NCBI GenBank assembly: GCA_016715995.1
Contig: JADJXF010000011.1
Coordinates: 124,001 to 188,000, forward strand
Origin: Flavobacteriales bacterium
GTDB taxonomy: Bacteria > Bacteroidota > Bacteroidia > Flavobacteriales_F > PHOS-HE28
Direction: 5' to 3'
DNA length: 64,000 bases
In this document: positions 54,212 to 63,673 of the stretch, piece by piece
How the letters are laid out: every line of letters starts with the position of its first letter
How positions within the stretch are numbered: the stretch's first letter is position 1
Translations under genes and position numbers: made by a program
Notes under the pieces: generated by a model
What the model was told of the DNA's origin: nothing
Seen by the model: the letters and a program-made list of their open reading frames with translations, nothing else
Databases searched by the model: none

Positions 54212-55249
54212 TTATACGCCACTATAATTCAACTCCAGTGCGGCTTTGACACCTAAACCAGGTCCTTCAGGAAGCACCAGCCGACCAGTGTCCAACACCA
54301 CCCCTTCGAACGGGTCATTCGCAATCAGCCATGGACCATCCAGGTCCAATACATCGGCCCCTCCGCCCAGGTGAGCCATGGCCGTGCAGCCCAGTGAACT
54401 CTCGCTCATGGATCCGAGCATCAACTTCAGCCCACGCCTTCGCGCTCGAACTGCAATCTCTTTGGCACGATCAAGCCCTCCACATTTCATCAGTTTGATG
54501 TTGACGCCGCCGAAGCTCTGCGCCACACGATCCAGATCCGCTCCTTCCTGCAATGACTCGTCCGCGATGATGACAGATCCCGTAACCGCGCCTAGCTTGG
54601 CGCTGTCCTTGTCGCCGTCCACGCCAAACGGCTGCTCGAATCCAATGAGCCGTTCGGGGCCGACCACGGCCGCCAATTCCGCAGCATCACCGACGCCCAG
54701 CATGCCCTGATTCCCGTCCAGCAGGATCCGTGCGTTTGTCGCGGCTACAATGGCCTTCACCCGGTCTAGTCCATCGGAATCGCCGACCTTGAGCTTCAGA
54801 GCGCCCGTTTCGGGTAATTCTCGCAGCTGAGCGAGTGCTTCCTGGGTCGTACAGATGCCAATCGTCATGACGGTTTCTGCAAGACAGAAGCCCGTGGTTT
54901 CAAGCAGCTCATAAACAGTCCTTTGAAGTCGCTTTCCTGCTAGATCCATCAAAGCCATTTGAAGACCTGCACGGCAGGCTGGAGCATCGAAGAAATGATG
55001 ACCATTCAGCGCATCCGTCAAACGCTCAACATCCCATGGCCCCATGGATGCCAGCCGCTTGATCCGCTCAATTGTCGCAGAGACGGATTCCTTCACGTAC
55101 GGCGGCAAGGTGACCTCACCATGGCCTGAGATTCCATCCTGCTCCATGCGGATGAATAACGCATCCGTGCCATCACGCAGCCCATGCGCGGTGCCGAACG
55201 GCCGCTTGAACCGCAAGCGATACGGACAAAGACTGAATCGCAGCGCCAT
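54212..55249 (-). CDS. dipeptide epimerase (enolase superfamily)
   Basis: A 345-residue member of the MR/MLE group. The N-terminal capping domain is followed by a barrel with the expected residues: K-x-K in ALKLKVGDSDG (about residues 155-165), metal Asp in LLDGNQG, Glu in GFEQPFG, Asp in IADESLQ and the second base Lys in NIKLMKCGG. L-Ala-D/L-Glu epimerases, which recycle murein peptides, share this set. Substrate specificity is inferred from the family. An intrinsic terminator between it and the upstream SRPBCC gene shows it is transcribed separately. Confidence 0.88.
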   Translation of the reverse strand: MALRFSLCPYRLRFKRPFGTAHGLRDGTDALFIRMEQDGISGHGEVTLPPYVKESVSATIERIKRLASMGPWDVERLTDALNGHHFFDAPACRAGLQMALMDLAGKRLQRTVYELLETTGFCLAETVMTIGICTTQEALAQLRELPETGALKLKVGDSDGLDRVKAIVAATNARILLDGNQGMLGVGDAAELAAVVGPERLIGFEQPFGVDGDKDSAKLGAVTGSVIIADESLQEGADLDRVAQSFGGVNIKLMKCGGLDRAKEIAVRARRRGLKLMLGSMSESSLGCTAMAHLGGGADVLDLDGPWLIANDPFEGVVLDTGRLVLPEGPGLGVKAALELNYSGV

Positions 55250-55272
55250 GGGTCGAAGATGGCCACAACGAA

Positions 55273-55299
55273 GAAGCCCGGACTGTGGGTCCGGGCTTC
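55273..55299 (-). terminator. intrinsic terminator of the SRPBCC gene
   Basis: Arms GAAGCCCGGA (55273-55282) and TCCGGGCTTC (55290-55299), 10 of 10 pairs, with a 7-base loop, 20 bp past the SRPBCC stop. Confidence 0.7.
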
Positions 55300-55318
55300 C
55301 AAGATCAACAGGTGAGGT

Positions 55319-56335
55319 TCACTTGATGAGGTAGATGATGTTCGTGAGCCACTTGGTGCTGTCGGGTTCCGAACCGGGGTCCGTGATGTACTCCTCGATG
55401 ACGTTGGTGTGATGCGTGAGCCCGTTCGCATTGATGTATGCATCCATAGCCTCGTGCGCCGGCCCCATGCCCTCGTACCCTCCACGGTACTCAATGAGCA
55501 GCGCCTTGCTCGCCGGGGCCTCGTACAAATCCAAGCCTTTGAGCTTGGCCCTGGCGGTCAGTGGTACGGGGATTCCGGCAATCATATCGGCTGTCTGCTC
55601 CTCCACGTTCCATTCGAAGTACACGCCGCTCGGCGCACCCGCAGGTGCAACACCCGCCTTGCCGATGGCGCCCATTCCTGAGGTGAAATTCTCCCCGAAG
55701 AAGGTCTTCATGTCCGCCCATTTCACCACATCGCGCTTGCCCACAAAGAGTGATGCGCTCCTTTCGATGGTCTTGATCTCAAAAGTCGGGCGCGCGGCAT
55801 GTGCCGATTCCGCCTGGCTTTTCAGCAGCGCCAGCCCTTTCTCGAAGTCCTTTCCCAGCATGGCATCCATATCCATGAACTTGCTCATGAGCTTACCCAT
55901 GAAATCATTCTCGCCGACCATGGCCCAAGTCACCTTGGTGCCTTCCGCGTCTGGCGCTAGTTCAATCAACGCATCCGTTTCGCTGGTCCATGGCTCCTGA
56001 AATGTCAAGTGCGTGCGGAGCAGGGAATTCGGCACAATGGAATCGATGCGCTGCTCCCCCTTGCCCACATCCTTGTTGCCTTCCCACTTCGATATCGCCC
56101 CCACCGTGCCGTCGGTGCCTTCCATGGTCTTCTTCATACTGGGATCAAGCTCGTTCCATGGGCTCCACTTGTCCATGGCGCCTAACGATGAGACATGACC
56201 CCAAACGGCTTCCACGGGCGCGGCGATGGAAACCGATCGCTCGATGCGGTAACGGTCTTGTCCGGTCATACCCAGGATCACAAGCAGTGCAGCGATGACC
56301 AGCAGGAGGACTAGGAGAATCTTAAGGGCTCTCAT
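55319..56335 (-). CDS. membrane-anchored SRPBCC-domain protein with GyrI-like C-terminal half
   Basis: A 338-residue protein. It has an N-terminal membrane helix (LKILLVLLLVIAALLVILG, about residues 4-22), an SRPBCC/Bet v1-type ligand-binding domain (SIAAPVEAVWGHVSSL to TKVTWAMVGENDF), then a GyrI/BacR-like effector-binding half (about 190-338; GIPVPLTARAKLKGLDLYE, YRGGYEGMGPAHEAMDAYI). This combination is typical of Bacteroidota cell-envelope proteins of unknown function. It probably binds a small hydrophobic molecule. ATG 56335 is used, with the terminator downstream. Confidence 0.8.
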   Translation of the reverse strand: MRALKILLVLLLVIAALLVILGMTGQDRYRIERSVSIAAPVEAVWGHVSSLGAMDKWSPWNELDPSMKKTMEGTDGTVGAISKWEGNKDVGKGEQRIDSIVPNSLLRTHLTFQEPWTSETDALIELAPDAEGTKVTWAMVGENDFMGKLMSKFMDMDAMLGKDFEKGLALLKSQAESAHAARPTFEIKTIERSASLFVGKRDVVKWADMKTFFGENFTSGMGAIGKAGVAPAGAPSGVYFEWNVEEQTADMIAGIPVPLTARAKLKGLDLYEAPASKALLIEYRGGYEGMGPAHEAMDAYINANGLTHHTNVIEEYITDPGSEPDSTKWLTNIIYLIK

Positions 56336-56458
56336 GAGATCGGTTGGTTTGGATCCGAAAGATGCACGCCTCCTGCGAATCGTGGCTGGGTCCGGCACGA
56401 TTTTTCAGACCTTGGCTCCAACTACTCATCCCGGACTTCCGGATCAGCACACCACCTT

Positions 56459-57031
56459 ATGAGCATCCGCACCCCCCTCCTGCCCGCATTGGCTCTTGTG
56501 GCCATCGCCGTCGCCGCCCCGTCATGCAAGTCGAAATCCGTTTCGCCGCAAGGCGCCAAGGTGAGCGCGCCGTTCAGCGGGAACAAGTATGAAAGCAATG
56601 CCGCATGGTTCCGTGGCACTGGCCAAGGCGCGAGCGTGAAGCAGAATATCGCCCGCGGCAAAGCCGATATCGATGCCAAGAACCAGCTGGCCGGTCAGGT
56701 GGGCACCAACATGCGCGCGGTAACGGATCAGTACCTCGGGCAGACCGAGAGCGCCAACGCCGCCGACGTGGCGGACAAGTTCCAGAGCCTGGTGCGCGAG
56801 GTGATGAACACGGAGTTGGCCGACCTCCGGAAGATCGGCGAGGAGACCTATTTCAACGACCAGAAACAGGAATACACCGTGTATGTGGCTTACGAGATCA
56901 AGAAGGCCGCGATGTTCCGCTTCATGAAGAAGCAGGCCCGTACCGAGGCCAAGGTGACGGAGCAGGACCTAAAGCTGATGGACGAGATCCTGGACATGCA
57001 GATCAAAGCGGCTGAGGCGGCTGGAGAATAA
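56459..57031 (+). CDS. LPP20-like lipoprotein
   Basis: A 190-residue lipoprotein: signal peptide PLLPALALVAIAVAAPSC (lipobox APSC, Cys near residue 23), then a compact domain with ARGKADIDAKNQLAGQVG, helices containing LVREVMNTELADLRKIGE, and the strand-turn YTVYVAYEIKKAAMF. This matches the LPP20 family in outline (an A-x-x-D/K-A-x-x-x-L-A-x-x-V pattern followed by V-Y-V-A/L). Function is not known. It stands 97 bp before the YugP-type protease, on the same strand. Confidence 0.7.
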   Translation: MSIRTPLLPALALVAIAVAAPSCKSKSVSPQGAKVSAPFSGNKYESNAAWFRGTGQGASVKQNIARGKADIDAKNQLAGQVGTNMRAVTDQYLGQTESANAADVADKFQSLVREVMNTELADLRKIGEETYFNDQKQEYTVYVAYEIKKAAMFRFMKKQARTEAKVTEQDLKLMDEILDMQIKAAEAAGE

Positions 57032-57128
57032 GCCGCTGGACACTTTGGAAAGCCGGGATCCTGACATTCTGGCTAAATCTGCCTTTCGGCGCCCAGCTTG
57101 CAGGAGGAGGCGCACAACCTGAAGGAAG

Positions 57129-57824
57129 ATGGAGAGCAATCCGATGATGGGCGCCTATGTCGTTGCCTTGCTGATCATGCTGGCGAGCTGGCTGGTGAGC
57201 AACCAGTTGAGGAGCCGGTTCGCGAAATACAGCCGCACGCCGCTCAGAAATGGAATGAGTGGCCGGGAAGTGGCCGAACGGATGCTGCAGGATCACAAGA
57301 TCACTGGGGTCCGTGTGGTGAGTGTGCCGGGGCAACTGACCGATCATTACAATCCCGCCAACCGAACCGTCAACCTGAGTGAGCCGGTGTTCAATGGAAG
57401 GAATGCCGCAGCTGTGGCCGTGGCCGCCCATGAATGCGGCCATGCAGTGCAGCATGCCACCGCGTATAGCTGGCTCACCATGCGGAGCAAGCTGGTTCCC
57501 GTGGTGAGCGTGACCTCGCAATGGGTGCAGTGGGTCCTGCTCGGCGGCATCCTCGTCGTCAATCAGTTCCCTGGTGTGCTGCTGTTCGGCATCGTCCTGT
57601 TCGGCCTGACCACGCTCTTCAGTTTCGTGACGCTGCCTGTGGAGTATGATGCGAGCAACCGCGCGCTGGCGTGGATCAAGGGCAACGGCATCGTCACTCA
57701 AAGTGAGTATGCCATGAGCGCCGATGCGCTGAAATGGGCCGCGCGCACCTATGTGGTCGCGGCGATCGGCAGCCTCGGCACGCTCCTGTACTACGTGATG
57801 ATGTACATGGGCCGTCGACGCTGA
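57129..57824 (+). CDS. YugP-type membrane zinc metallopeptidase
   Basis: A 231-residue membrane protein with the Zn-binding AAHECGHAVQHAT (H-E-x-x-H, about residues 97-101) and about four membrane helices, one at the N-terminus (MGAYVVALLIMLASWLVS, about 7-24) and the others in the second half. The family (YugP/Zn_peptidase_2) is intramembrane or membrane-associated with unknown substrates. The length is normal. It converges on ychF, whose stop lies 8 bp away. The ATG at 57144 could also serve as start. Confidence 0.85.
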   Translation: MESNPMMGAYVVALLIMLASWLVSNQLRSRFAKYSRTPLRNGMSGREVAERMLQDHKITGVRVVSVPGQLTDHYNPANRTVNLSEPVFNGRNAAAVAVAAHECGHAVQHATAYSWLTMRSKLVPVVSVTSQWVQWVLLGGILVVNQFPGVLLFGIVLFGLTTLFSFVTLPVEYDASNRALAWIKGNGIVTQSEYAMSADALKWAARTYVVAAIGSLGTLLYYVMMYMGRRR

Positions 57825-57832
57825 AGCCGACG

Positions 57833-58930
57833 CTAGACGTTGAAGAGGAAGTGCATCACATCCCCATCCTTCACCACGTAATCCTTGCCTTCCGTGCGCA
57901 GCTTGCCGGCTGAGCGGGCGGCGGCCTCGGTGCCCAGGGCCACGTAGTCGTCGTAGCCGATCACCTCAGCGCGGATGTAGCCCTTCTCGAAGTCGCTGTG
58001 GATGACACCCGCGGCCTGCGGACCGGTATCACCTTGGTGGATGGTCCACGCGCGCACTTCTTTCTCACCAGCGGTGAAATAGGTCTGCAGCTTCAACAGG
58101 TGATAGGCCGCATGGATGAGCTTGTTCACTCCGGGCTCCGACAATCCGAGGTCCGCGAGGAAAAGGGCGCGCTCCTCCGGACTTTCCAGTGAAGCGATCT
58201 CGGCTTCGATGGCGGCGGTGACGAAGATGACCTCCGCATTCTCATGCTTCACCGCTTCCTTCACCCGGTCCACATGCGCGTTCCCTGTGGTCGCGCTCGC
58301 CTCATCCACGTTGCACACGTAAAGCACGGGCTTGGTGGTGAGCAATTGGAACTCGTTCACCAGTACGGGGTCATCGCTAGCGGTGATGGCTGCCCGCGCG
58401 CTCTCTCCCTTCAGCAATGTCTCACGGATGCGGCCGAGCAGTTCGAAGCGTCGCTTGGCCTCCTTGTCGCCAGTGCCAGCCTGCTTCTGCACTTTGGCGA
58501 TCCGCGCATCCACTGTCTCGAGGTCCTTCAGTTGCAGTTCGATGTCGATCACCTCCTTGTCGCGCACGGGATCAACGCTGCCGTCCACATGGACAACATT
58601 GGGGTCCTCGAAGCAGCGGAGCACATGCAGGATGGCATCGCACTCGCGGATGTTCCCCAGGAACTGGTTGCCGAGCCCCTCGCCCTTGCTCGCCCCTTTC
58701 ACTAGTCCGGCGATATCGACGATCTCCACGGTAGTGGGAACGATGCGCTGCGGCTTCACCAGTTCGGCCAGCTTGTTCAGGCGCGCATCCGGAACAGTGA
58801 TGGTGCCCACGTTCGGCTCGATGGTGCAGAACGGGAAATTCGCCGCTTGCGCCTTCGCGTTGCTGAGGCAGTTGAACAAGGTGCTCTTGCCCACATTGGG
58901 CAGGCCGACGATTCCGCACTTCAATCCCAT
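57833..58930 (-). CDS. ychF: redox-regulated ATPase YchF
   Basis: A 364-residue Obg-family P-loop protein. G1 motif GLPNVGKSTLFNCLSNAKAQ (residues 7-26), G2-to-G3 FPFCTIEPNVG and DIAGLVKGASKGEGLGN, then the coiled-coil insert and the C-terminal TGS-like domain (FEKGYIRAEVIGYDDY). YchF uses ATP rather than GTP and is linked to ribosome and stress functions. ATG 58930 is used, since residues upstream have no match. A TACATTCG element lies 26 bp upstream. Confidence 0.97.
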   Translation of the reverse strand: MGLKCGIVGLPNVGKSTLFNCLSNAKAQAANFPFCTIEPNVGTITVPDARLNKLAELVKPQRIVPTTVEIVDIAGLVKGASKGEGLGNQFLGNIRECDAILHVLRCFEDPNVVHVDGSVDPVRDKEVIDIELQLKDLETVDARIAKVQKQAGTGDKEAKRRFELLGRIRETLLKGESARAAITASDDPVLVNEFQLLTTKPVLYVCNVDEASATTGNAHVDRVKEAVKHENAEVIFVTAAIEAEIASLESPEERALFLADLGLSEPGVNKLIHAAYHLLKLQTYFTAGEKEVRAWTIHQGDTGPQAAGVIHSDFEKGYIRAEVIGYDDYVALGTEAAARSAGKLRTEGKDYVVKDGDVMHFLFNV

Positions 58931-58955
58931 GTTGATCGGTCCCTTTTCGGGGGCG

Positions 58956-58963
58956 CGAATGTA
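58956..58963 (-). promoter_or_regulatory. -7 promoter element TACATTCG of ychF
   Basis: TANNTTCG variant on the minus strand, 25 bp before the ATG at 58930. Confidence 0.5.
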
Positions 58964-59209
58964 GCGGCTCACCCGTAGCACCCCCAGAACACGAGCGGGG
59001 ACCCGTAGGCCCCCGCTCTTGGACGAACCGGCCCAAAACCAAATGCACCGGTATGCCGATGACCATCACCCCCACCGCTGGGTTGCCTTTTGGGGACGGA
59101 TCGTGTCGGTGGCTCGAACGCTTCAACCACCCGGAATCCTCCACCGGACGTGGGCTGGCGCACTTTTGAAAAGTTCTTCACACGACCGGCGCCTCCTGAG
59201 GCCCCCCGC

Positions 59210-59217
59210 TACTTTTG
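59210..59217 (+). promoter_or_regulatory. -7 promoter element TACTTTTG of the transketolase operon
   Basis: Exact TANNTTTG match, 15 bp before the ATG at 59233. Confidence 0.55.
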
Positions 59218-59232
59218 GCCATCCTCAGAACC

Positions 59233-60111
59233 ATGCCCTCCTCCCCTGCCGTGGCCGCCCCCGCGAAGCCTTCCATCACAGAGCTCCAGCGGATCGCCAG
59301 CCAGGTGCGTCGCGATATCGTTCGTCAGGTCCACGGTTGCCAGAGCGGCCATCCCGGTGGATCACTCGGGTGCGCGGATTTCTTCACCGCGCTGTACTTC
59401 GCCATCCTCCGCCATGATCCGGAACGATGGGACATGGATGGCCATGGTCAAGACCTCTTCTTCCTCAGCAACGGCCATATCAGCCCTGTTTGGTACAGCG
59501 TGCTCGCGCGCTCCGGATATTTCCCGCTGGAAGAGCTGCGCACATTCCGCCGCATCGATAGCCGCTTGCAAGGCCACCCGACCACCCACGACGGACTGCC
59601 TGGCGTGCGCATGGCGAGCGGATCCTTGGGCCAGGGCATGAGCGTGGCCATCGGAGCAGCCTGGGCCAAGCGGCTCAATGGCGACGCTCGCCTCGTGTAC
59701 AGCTTACATGGCGATGGCGAACTTCAAGAAGGACAGATCTGGGAGGCCGCCATGTTCGCCGCTGCGAAGAAGGTGGACAACCTGATCAGCACGGTGGATT
59801 ATAACGGCCGCCAAATCGATGGCGATGTGGACCAGGTGTTGCCGCTCGGTGATCTGAAGGCGAAATGGCTTGCATTCGGATGGGATGTGCTGGAGACGAA
59901 TGGGAATGACTTCGCCGCGCTGCTGGACACCATGACCGATGCCAAAGCGCGGACAGGCAAGGGCAAACCCGTGATGGTGCTCATGCACACCGAGATGGGC
60001 CAGGGCGTCGATTTCATGATGAACAGCCATGCTTGGCACGGCATCGCGCCGAATGATGCGCAGCTGGCCAGCGCACTTTCCCAGTTGGAGCAGACGTTGG
60101 GCGATTACTGA
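59233..60111 (+). CDS. transketolase, N-terminal (TPP-binding) subunit
   Basis: A 292-residue half-transketolase. It carries the substrate and pyrophosphate motifs QSGHPGGSLGCADFFTALYF (about residues 37-56), GHISPVWYSVLA and the TPP motif GDGELQEGQIWEA (G-D-G then about 25-30 residues to N). It works with the C-terminal half encoded 1.5 kb downstream in the pentose phosphate pathway. The halves are separate genes, as in many archaea and some bacteria. Its TGA overlaps an ATG at 60111, and a von Willebrand factor A-type gene intervenes before the second half. Confidence 0.95.
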   Translation: MPSSPAVAAPAKPSITELQRIASQVRRDIVRQVHGCQSGHPGGSLGCADFFTALYFAILRHDPERWDMDGHGQDLFFLSNGHISPVWYSVLARSGYFPLEELRTFRRIDSRLQGHPTTHDGLPGVRMASGSLGQGMSVAIGAAWAKRLNGDARLVYSLHGDGELQEGQIWEAAMFAAAKKVDNLISTVDYNGRQIDGDVDQVLPLGDLKAKWLAFGWDVLETNGNDFAALLDTMTDAKARTGKGKPVMVLMHTEMGQGVDFMMNSHAWHGIAPNDAQLASALSQLEQTLGDY

Positions 60112-60188
60112 TGATGCCGCCCCTCTGCGGACTTCCTTCCTCCATCGTTGCCGGTAGACATGGCACGGGCTTCGCCCGGACCCCGGCC

Positions 60189-61619
60189 ATGGATACACGT
60201 CGGCGACGTGCCGTGCACAACTGCCATCGAGCGCTGGCCGTAGTTGGAGGGCTGCTATTCCTGTCCGCGAGGATTCTCGCGCAGGATGCAGCGCCGCAGC
60301 CCCCCTTGACGCGAATGTTGTTCGTGTTCGACGCGAGCAACAGCATGAATGCATTCTGGGGCAATCAGCCCAAGATCAATACGGCGCGGGAGCTGCTGCT
60401 CAAATCGCTGAAGGAGCTCGAAGGCCAGCCCGACCTGGAGCTTGCCTTGCGGCTTTATGGTCACCAGACGCCCATCCAGGCCGGCCGGCAGGACTGCGAC
60501 GACACCAAGCTCGAAGTGCCCTTCAGCGGCAACAGCATACCCGACATCCGCACGAAACTCCTCGCCACGCGCTGCTTGGGCACCACGCCGATCGCACGCT
60601 CATTGGAGAAGGCCGGGAGTGATTTCCCTGAGGTGGATAGAGGCCCAGGAGCACGGCCGGTCCGGAATATCATCATCCTCATCACCGATGGCATCGAAGC
60701 GTGCGATGAGGACCCTTGCGCCGTAAGCCGCGCCTTGCAGGCCAAGGGCATCGTGCTGAAGCCTTTCGTGATCGGTGTTGGTCTGACTGAGAGTGACCGT
60801 TATTCGCTTCAATGCGTCGGCAACTATTTCGATGCCAGCACACCGGAGCTCTTCGAGCACGTGCTGAAGGTGGTGGTGACGCAAGCGTTGAACAGCACCA
60901 CCGCTCAGATCAGCCTCTTATCCACCGATGGTAAGCCGACGGAGACCGATGTAGCCGTGACGCTGTATGACCAGAAGACCGGCCAGGCGCGCTATCACAT
61001 CGAGCATACGCTGAACGACCGCGGCGTTCCGGACACGCTGACCATCGATCCCATCTTCACCTATCGGGTAGTGGCGCATACCGTGCCGCCTTCGGTGCGC
61101 GAGAACGTCACGGTGCGGCCGGGAGTGCATACCGTGATCGCATTGGACGCGGGCATGGGCAGCCTGAGCCTGCGCATGGGTGGTGGACCGCCGGATGGCT
61201 CAACCGTCAGCTGCATCGTGAGGCAGAAAGGCGAGATGCAGACCTTGCTCGCGCTGGATATGGGCACCACGCAACGGCTACGGGTGGGCACCTACGACCT
61301 TGAAGTGCTCACCTTGCCTCGGACGTATATCCCAGATGTGACCGTGGAGCAGGGCCGCACCGCAGAGATCGCTGTTCCGCGGTCGGGCGTGCTCAATGTC
61401 CTGCCTTCAGCTCCAGGCCCCGGCTCCGTATTCCTGAAGAAAGGCGATGAACTGATCTGGGTGGCAGATCTAGATTCCAAGGCCGCTCGCAACCAGTTCC
61501 GCTTGCAGCCTGGCCAGTATCAGGTCATCTACCGCAGCCAATTCGCGCGTCGGACGGAGCTTTCCCTCACCAAAGACATCACCATCGAAAGTGGCCGTAG
61601 CGTCACCATCAATTTCTAG
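60189..61619 (+). CDS. exported von Willebrand factor A-domain protein
   Basis: A 476-residue protein. From ATG 60189 it has a basic start and a signal peptide ([18 protein letters not shown], about residues 15-32), then a vWA domain with the MIDAS DASNSM (about 46-51) and strand [17 protein letters not shown]. The remaining 260 residues are beta-rich repeats ([44 protein letters not shown]), like surface-adhesion Ig-like folds. ATG 60111, overlapping the transketolase TGA, is an alternative that adds 26 residues. It lies inside the transketolase operon, 2 bp before the second half. Its link to that pathway is not clear. Confidence 0.82.
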   Translation: MDTRRRRAVHNCHRALAVVGGLLFLSARILAQDAAPQPPLTRMLFVFDASNSMNAFWGNQPKINTARELLLKSLKELEGQPDLELALRLYGHQTPIQAGRQDCDDTKLEVPFSGNSIPDIRTKLLATRCLGTTPIARSLEKAGSDFPEVDRGPGARPVRNIIILITDGIEACDEDPCAVSRALQAKGIVLKPFVIGVGLTESDRYSLQCVGNYFDASTPELFEHVLKVVVTQALNSTTAQISLLSTDGKPTETDVAVTLYDQKTGQARYHIEHTLNDRGVPDTLTIDPIFTYRVVAHTVPPSVRENVTVRPGVHTVIALDAGMGSLSLRMGGGPPDGSTVSCIVRQKGEMQTLLALDMGTTQRLRVGTYDLEVLTLPRTYIPDVTVEQGRTAEIAVPRSGVLNVLPSAPGPGSVFLKKGDELIWVADLDSKAARNQFRLQPGQYQVIYRSQFARRTELSLTKDITIESGRSVTINF

Positions 61620-61621
61620 CC

Positions 61622-62575
61622 ATGAGCGCATACCCCGTACTCGATCAGAAGGACACGCGTAGCGGCTTCGGCGCCGGATTGCTGGAACTCGGCCGCGACA
61701 ACCCGAATGTGGTGGCGCTTTGCGCCGACCTCACCGGGTCGCTGAAAATGGATGGGTTCCAGAAAGCCTATCCGGATCGGTTCATCCAAGTCGGCATCGC
61801 CGAGGCGAACATGATGGGCATCGCGGCGGGCCTGACCATCGGCGGCAAGATCCCCTTCACCGGCACCTTCGCCAATTTCAGCACCGGGCGGGTATACGAC
61901 CAAGTGCGGCAGAGCATCGCCTATGCAGGCAAGAACGTGAAGATCTGCGCCAGCCACGCGGGCCTCACCCTCGGCGAGGACGGTGCCACGCACCAGATCC
62001 TGGAGGATATCGGCCTGATGCGCATGCTGCCCGGGATGACGGTCATCGTTCCCGCCGATTATAACCAGACCCGCTTGGCCACCATCGCCATCGCCTCGCA
62101 CGATGGGCCCTGTTACCTACGATTCGGGCGGCCGAAATGGCCGGTCTTCCTCCCCAACGACCTCCCCTTCCGTATTGGACAAGCGCAGATCCTGCAGCAA
62201 GGAAATGATGTCACGCTGATCGCCTGCGGCCATCTCGTATGGCACGCATTGCTGGCCGCCGAGGAGTTGTCTCGGGCCGGGGTGAAGGCCGAGGTGATCA
62301 ACATGCACACGATCAAGCCGTTGGATGCGGATGCCGTGATCGCATCGGCAAGCAAGACCGGCTGCGTGGTCACCTGTGAGGAACACAATCGGCACGGTGG
62401 ATTGGGCGATGCCCTGGCGCAAGTGCTGGAATTGCGCATGCCCGCACCGCAGGAGTTCGTTGCGGTGAACGATACGTTCGGCGAGAGCGGCACCCCGGAT
62501 CAATTGCTCGCGAAGTACGGCCTCGGTCCGTCCGACATCGTGGCCGCGGCGAAACGGGCCATGAGCCGGAAGTAG
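61622..62575 (+). CDS. transketolase, C-terminal (pyrimidine-binding) subunit
   Basis: A 317-residue half-transketolase with the pyrimidine domain ([38 protein letters not shown] with the catalytic Glu), the [16 protein letters not shown] loop and the C-terminal domain. It complements the TPP-binding half encoded upstream. It starts 2 bp after the vWA gene. The next gene, the sigma factor, begins 53 bp downstream. Confidence 0.95.
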   Translation: MSAYPVLDQKDTRSGFGAGLLELGRDNPNVVALCADLTGSLKMDGFQKAYPDRFIQVGIAEANMMGIAAGLTIGGKIPFTGTFANFSTGRVYDQVRQSIAYAGKNVKICASHAGLTLGEDGATHQILEDIGLMRMLPGMTVIVPADYNQTRLATIAIASHDGPCYLRFGRPKWPVFLPNDLPFRIGQAQILQQGNDVTLIACGHLVWHALLAAEELSRAGVKAEVINMHTIKPLDADAVIASASKTGCVVTCEEHNRHGGLGDALAQVLELRMPAPQEFVAVNDTFGESGTPDQLLAKYGLGPSDIVAAAKRAMSRK

Positions 62576-62628
62576 TCCGGCCTTTTCAACAATGCCCGCA
62601 GGCGTTCACCGACAAGCGTGACCGGAGC

Positions 62629-63234
62629 ATGGGCGAATTCTCCGATGCCGAACTGTTGGCGCTGTACCGCAAGGAGGAGAGCCGCAATTACGCGTTCAAC
62701 CTATTGGTCCGTCAGTATCAGCGGCGGTTGTATGCCTTCATCCGCCGCATGGTGACCGACCATGACGAGGCCCAGGACGTGCTGCAGAACACCTTCATCA
62801 AGGCGTGGAAAGGCCTGGATCGCTTCCGGGAGGAATCCCAACTGTACAGCTGGCTCTACCGCATCGCGCACAACGAATGCCTGAGCCATCTGCGCCGCCA
62901 GCGCCGGCATCTCTTCGTGAGCGATGCGAAGGCGATCGAGCGCCTGACCACCACCCTGGACAGCAGCGAGCACTTCAGCGGCGATGCCATCCAGCGACGA
63001 TTGCAGGCCGCCGTGCTCCGATTGCCGGACAAGCAGCGGGCGGTGTTCATCATGAAGTATTTCGAGGGGCTGAAATACGAGGAGATGAGCACGGCGACCG
63101 GTACCAGCGTTGGGGCCTTGAAGAGCAGCTACCACATCGCGGTTAAGAAGATCGAACAATGGCTGGTGATGGATCAAACCAAGGATGCACCCCAGGCATC
63201 CAAGAGCCCGACGAGCGATGACAAAACACGCTGA
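62629..63234 (+). CDS. ECF-type RNA polymerase sigma-70 factor
   Basis: A 201-residue sigma factor. Region 2 spans NLLVRQYQRRLYAFIRRMV and DEAQDVLQNTFIKAWKGLDRF (about residues 24-65). Region 4 is LPDKQRAVFIMKYFEGLKYEE and SVGALKSSYHIAVKKIEQ (about 130-175). The first domain, region 1, is missing, as in ECF factors. It is followed by two genes that overlap in series, a membrane protein and an exported protein; such trios in Bacteroidota usually couple a sigma factor to an anti-sigma factor and an envelope sensor. The regulon is unknown. Confidence 0.93.
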   Translation: MGEFSDAELLALYRKEESRNYAFNLLVRQYQRRLYAFIRRMVTDHDEAQDVLQNTFIKAWKGLDRFREESQLYSWLYRIAHNECLSHLRRQRRHLFVSDAKAIERLTTTLDSSEHFSGDAIQRRLQAAVLRLPDKQRAVFIMKYFEGLKYEEMSTATGTSVGALKSSYHIAVKKIEQWLVMDQTKDAPQASKSPTSDDKTR

Positions 63235-63673
63235 ATACGACCCCTTGGACGAGGCCCCGATCTTGCGCGCCATCCCAAAGGAGGCCCCCTTCGTGGTGCC
63301 GGTAGGATTCTTCGACCGCTTTCCCACCCAGGTGCAGGCCGCTGTGGCACGGCCGCAGCAGACTACTGTGTGGATGCGCTTGCTGGCTCATCGCTGGTCA
63401 CGTCCGGCCTTCGGTGCCGTGGTGGGTCTTGCGCTGGTAGGCGGCGTGCTGCTGCTCAATCGCACAGCGCCAACGCCGATGGCGGATGCTAGCGAAAGCA
63501 CAGCCACCTGGTACTTGGACGACGACTTGCGAAATGATTCGGAGCTGTTGGCCGAGTTGCAGTCAACCAACGGATCACCCGGTGTGCAGCATGACCTCGA
63601 CCTGGATGAGTTGACCGCCTACCTCGTAGACCACAACGACCTTCCCTTGGACCTCATCACGGAACTGCAATGA
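63218..63673 (+). CDS. single-pass membrane protein, candidate anti-sigma factor
   Basis: A 151-residue protein that overlaps the sigma gene by 17 bp. It has a soluble N-terminus with an IPKEAPFVVPVGFFDRFPTQV stretch (trimmed to start here), one membrane helix at about residues 66-82 (AFGAVVGLALVGGVLLL), then an acidic periplasmic tail (DDDLRNDSELLAELQ). It has no zinc-finger anti-sigma motif. Topology and overlap with the sigma factor support an anti-sigma role, but this is inference. Its TGA overlaps the next gene's ATG. Confidence 0.65.
   Translation: MTKHAEYDPLDEAPILRAIPKEAPFVVPVGFFDRFPTQVQAAVARPQQTTVWMRLLAHRWSRPAFGAVVGLALVGGVLLLNRTAPTPMADASESTATWYLDDDLRNDSELLAELQSTNGSPGVQHDLDLDELTAYLVDHNDLPLDLITELQ

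Larger units (their letters stand above)
58931..59232. other. divergent promoter region between ychF and the transketolase operon
   Basis: 302 bp without a supported gene. It holds the -7 elements of both divergent genes and one GC-rich hairpin, arms GAGCGGGG (58993-59000) and CCCCGCTC (59011-59018). The middle, about 59030-59160, shows nothing I can name. Confidence 0.5.

Noticed and set aside
60111..60188. upstream start of the vWA gene at the TGATG overlap
   Set aside because: The extra 26 residues come before the basic start of a normal signal peptide. ATG 60189 fits export better, though translational coupling through 60111 cannot be excluded.
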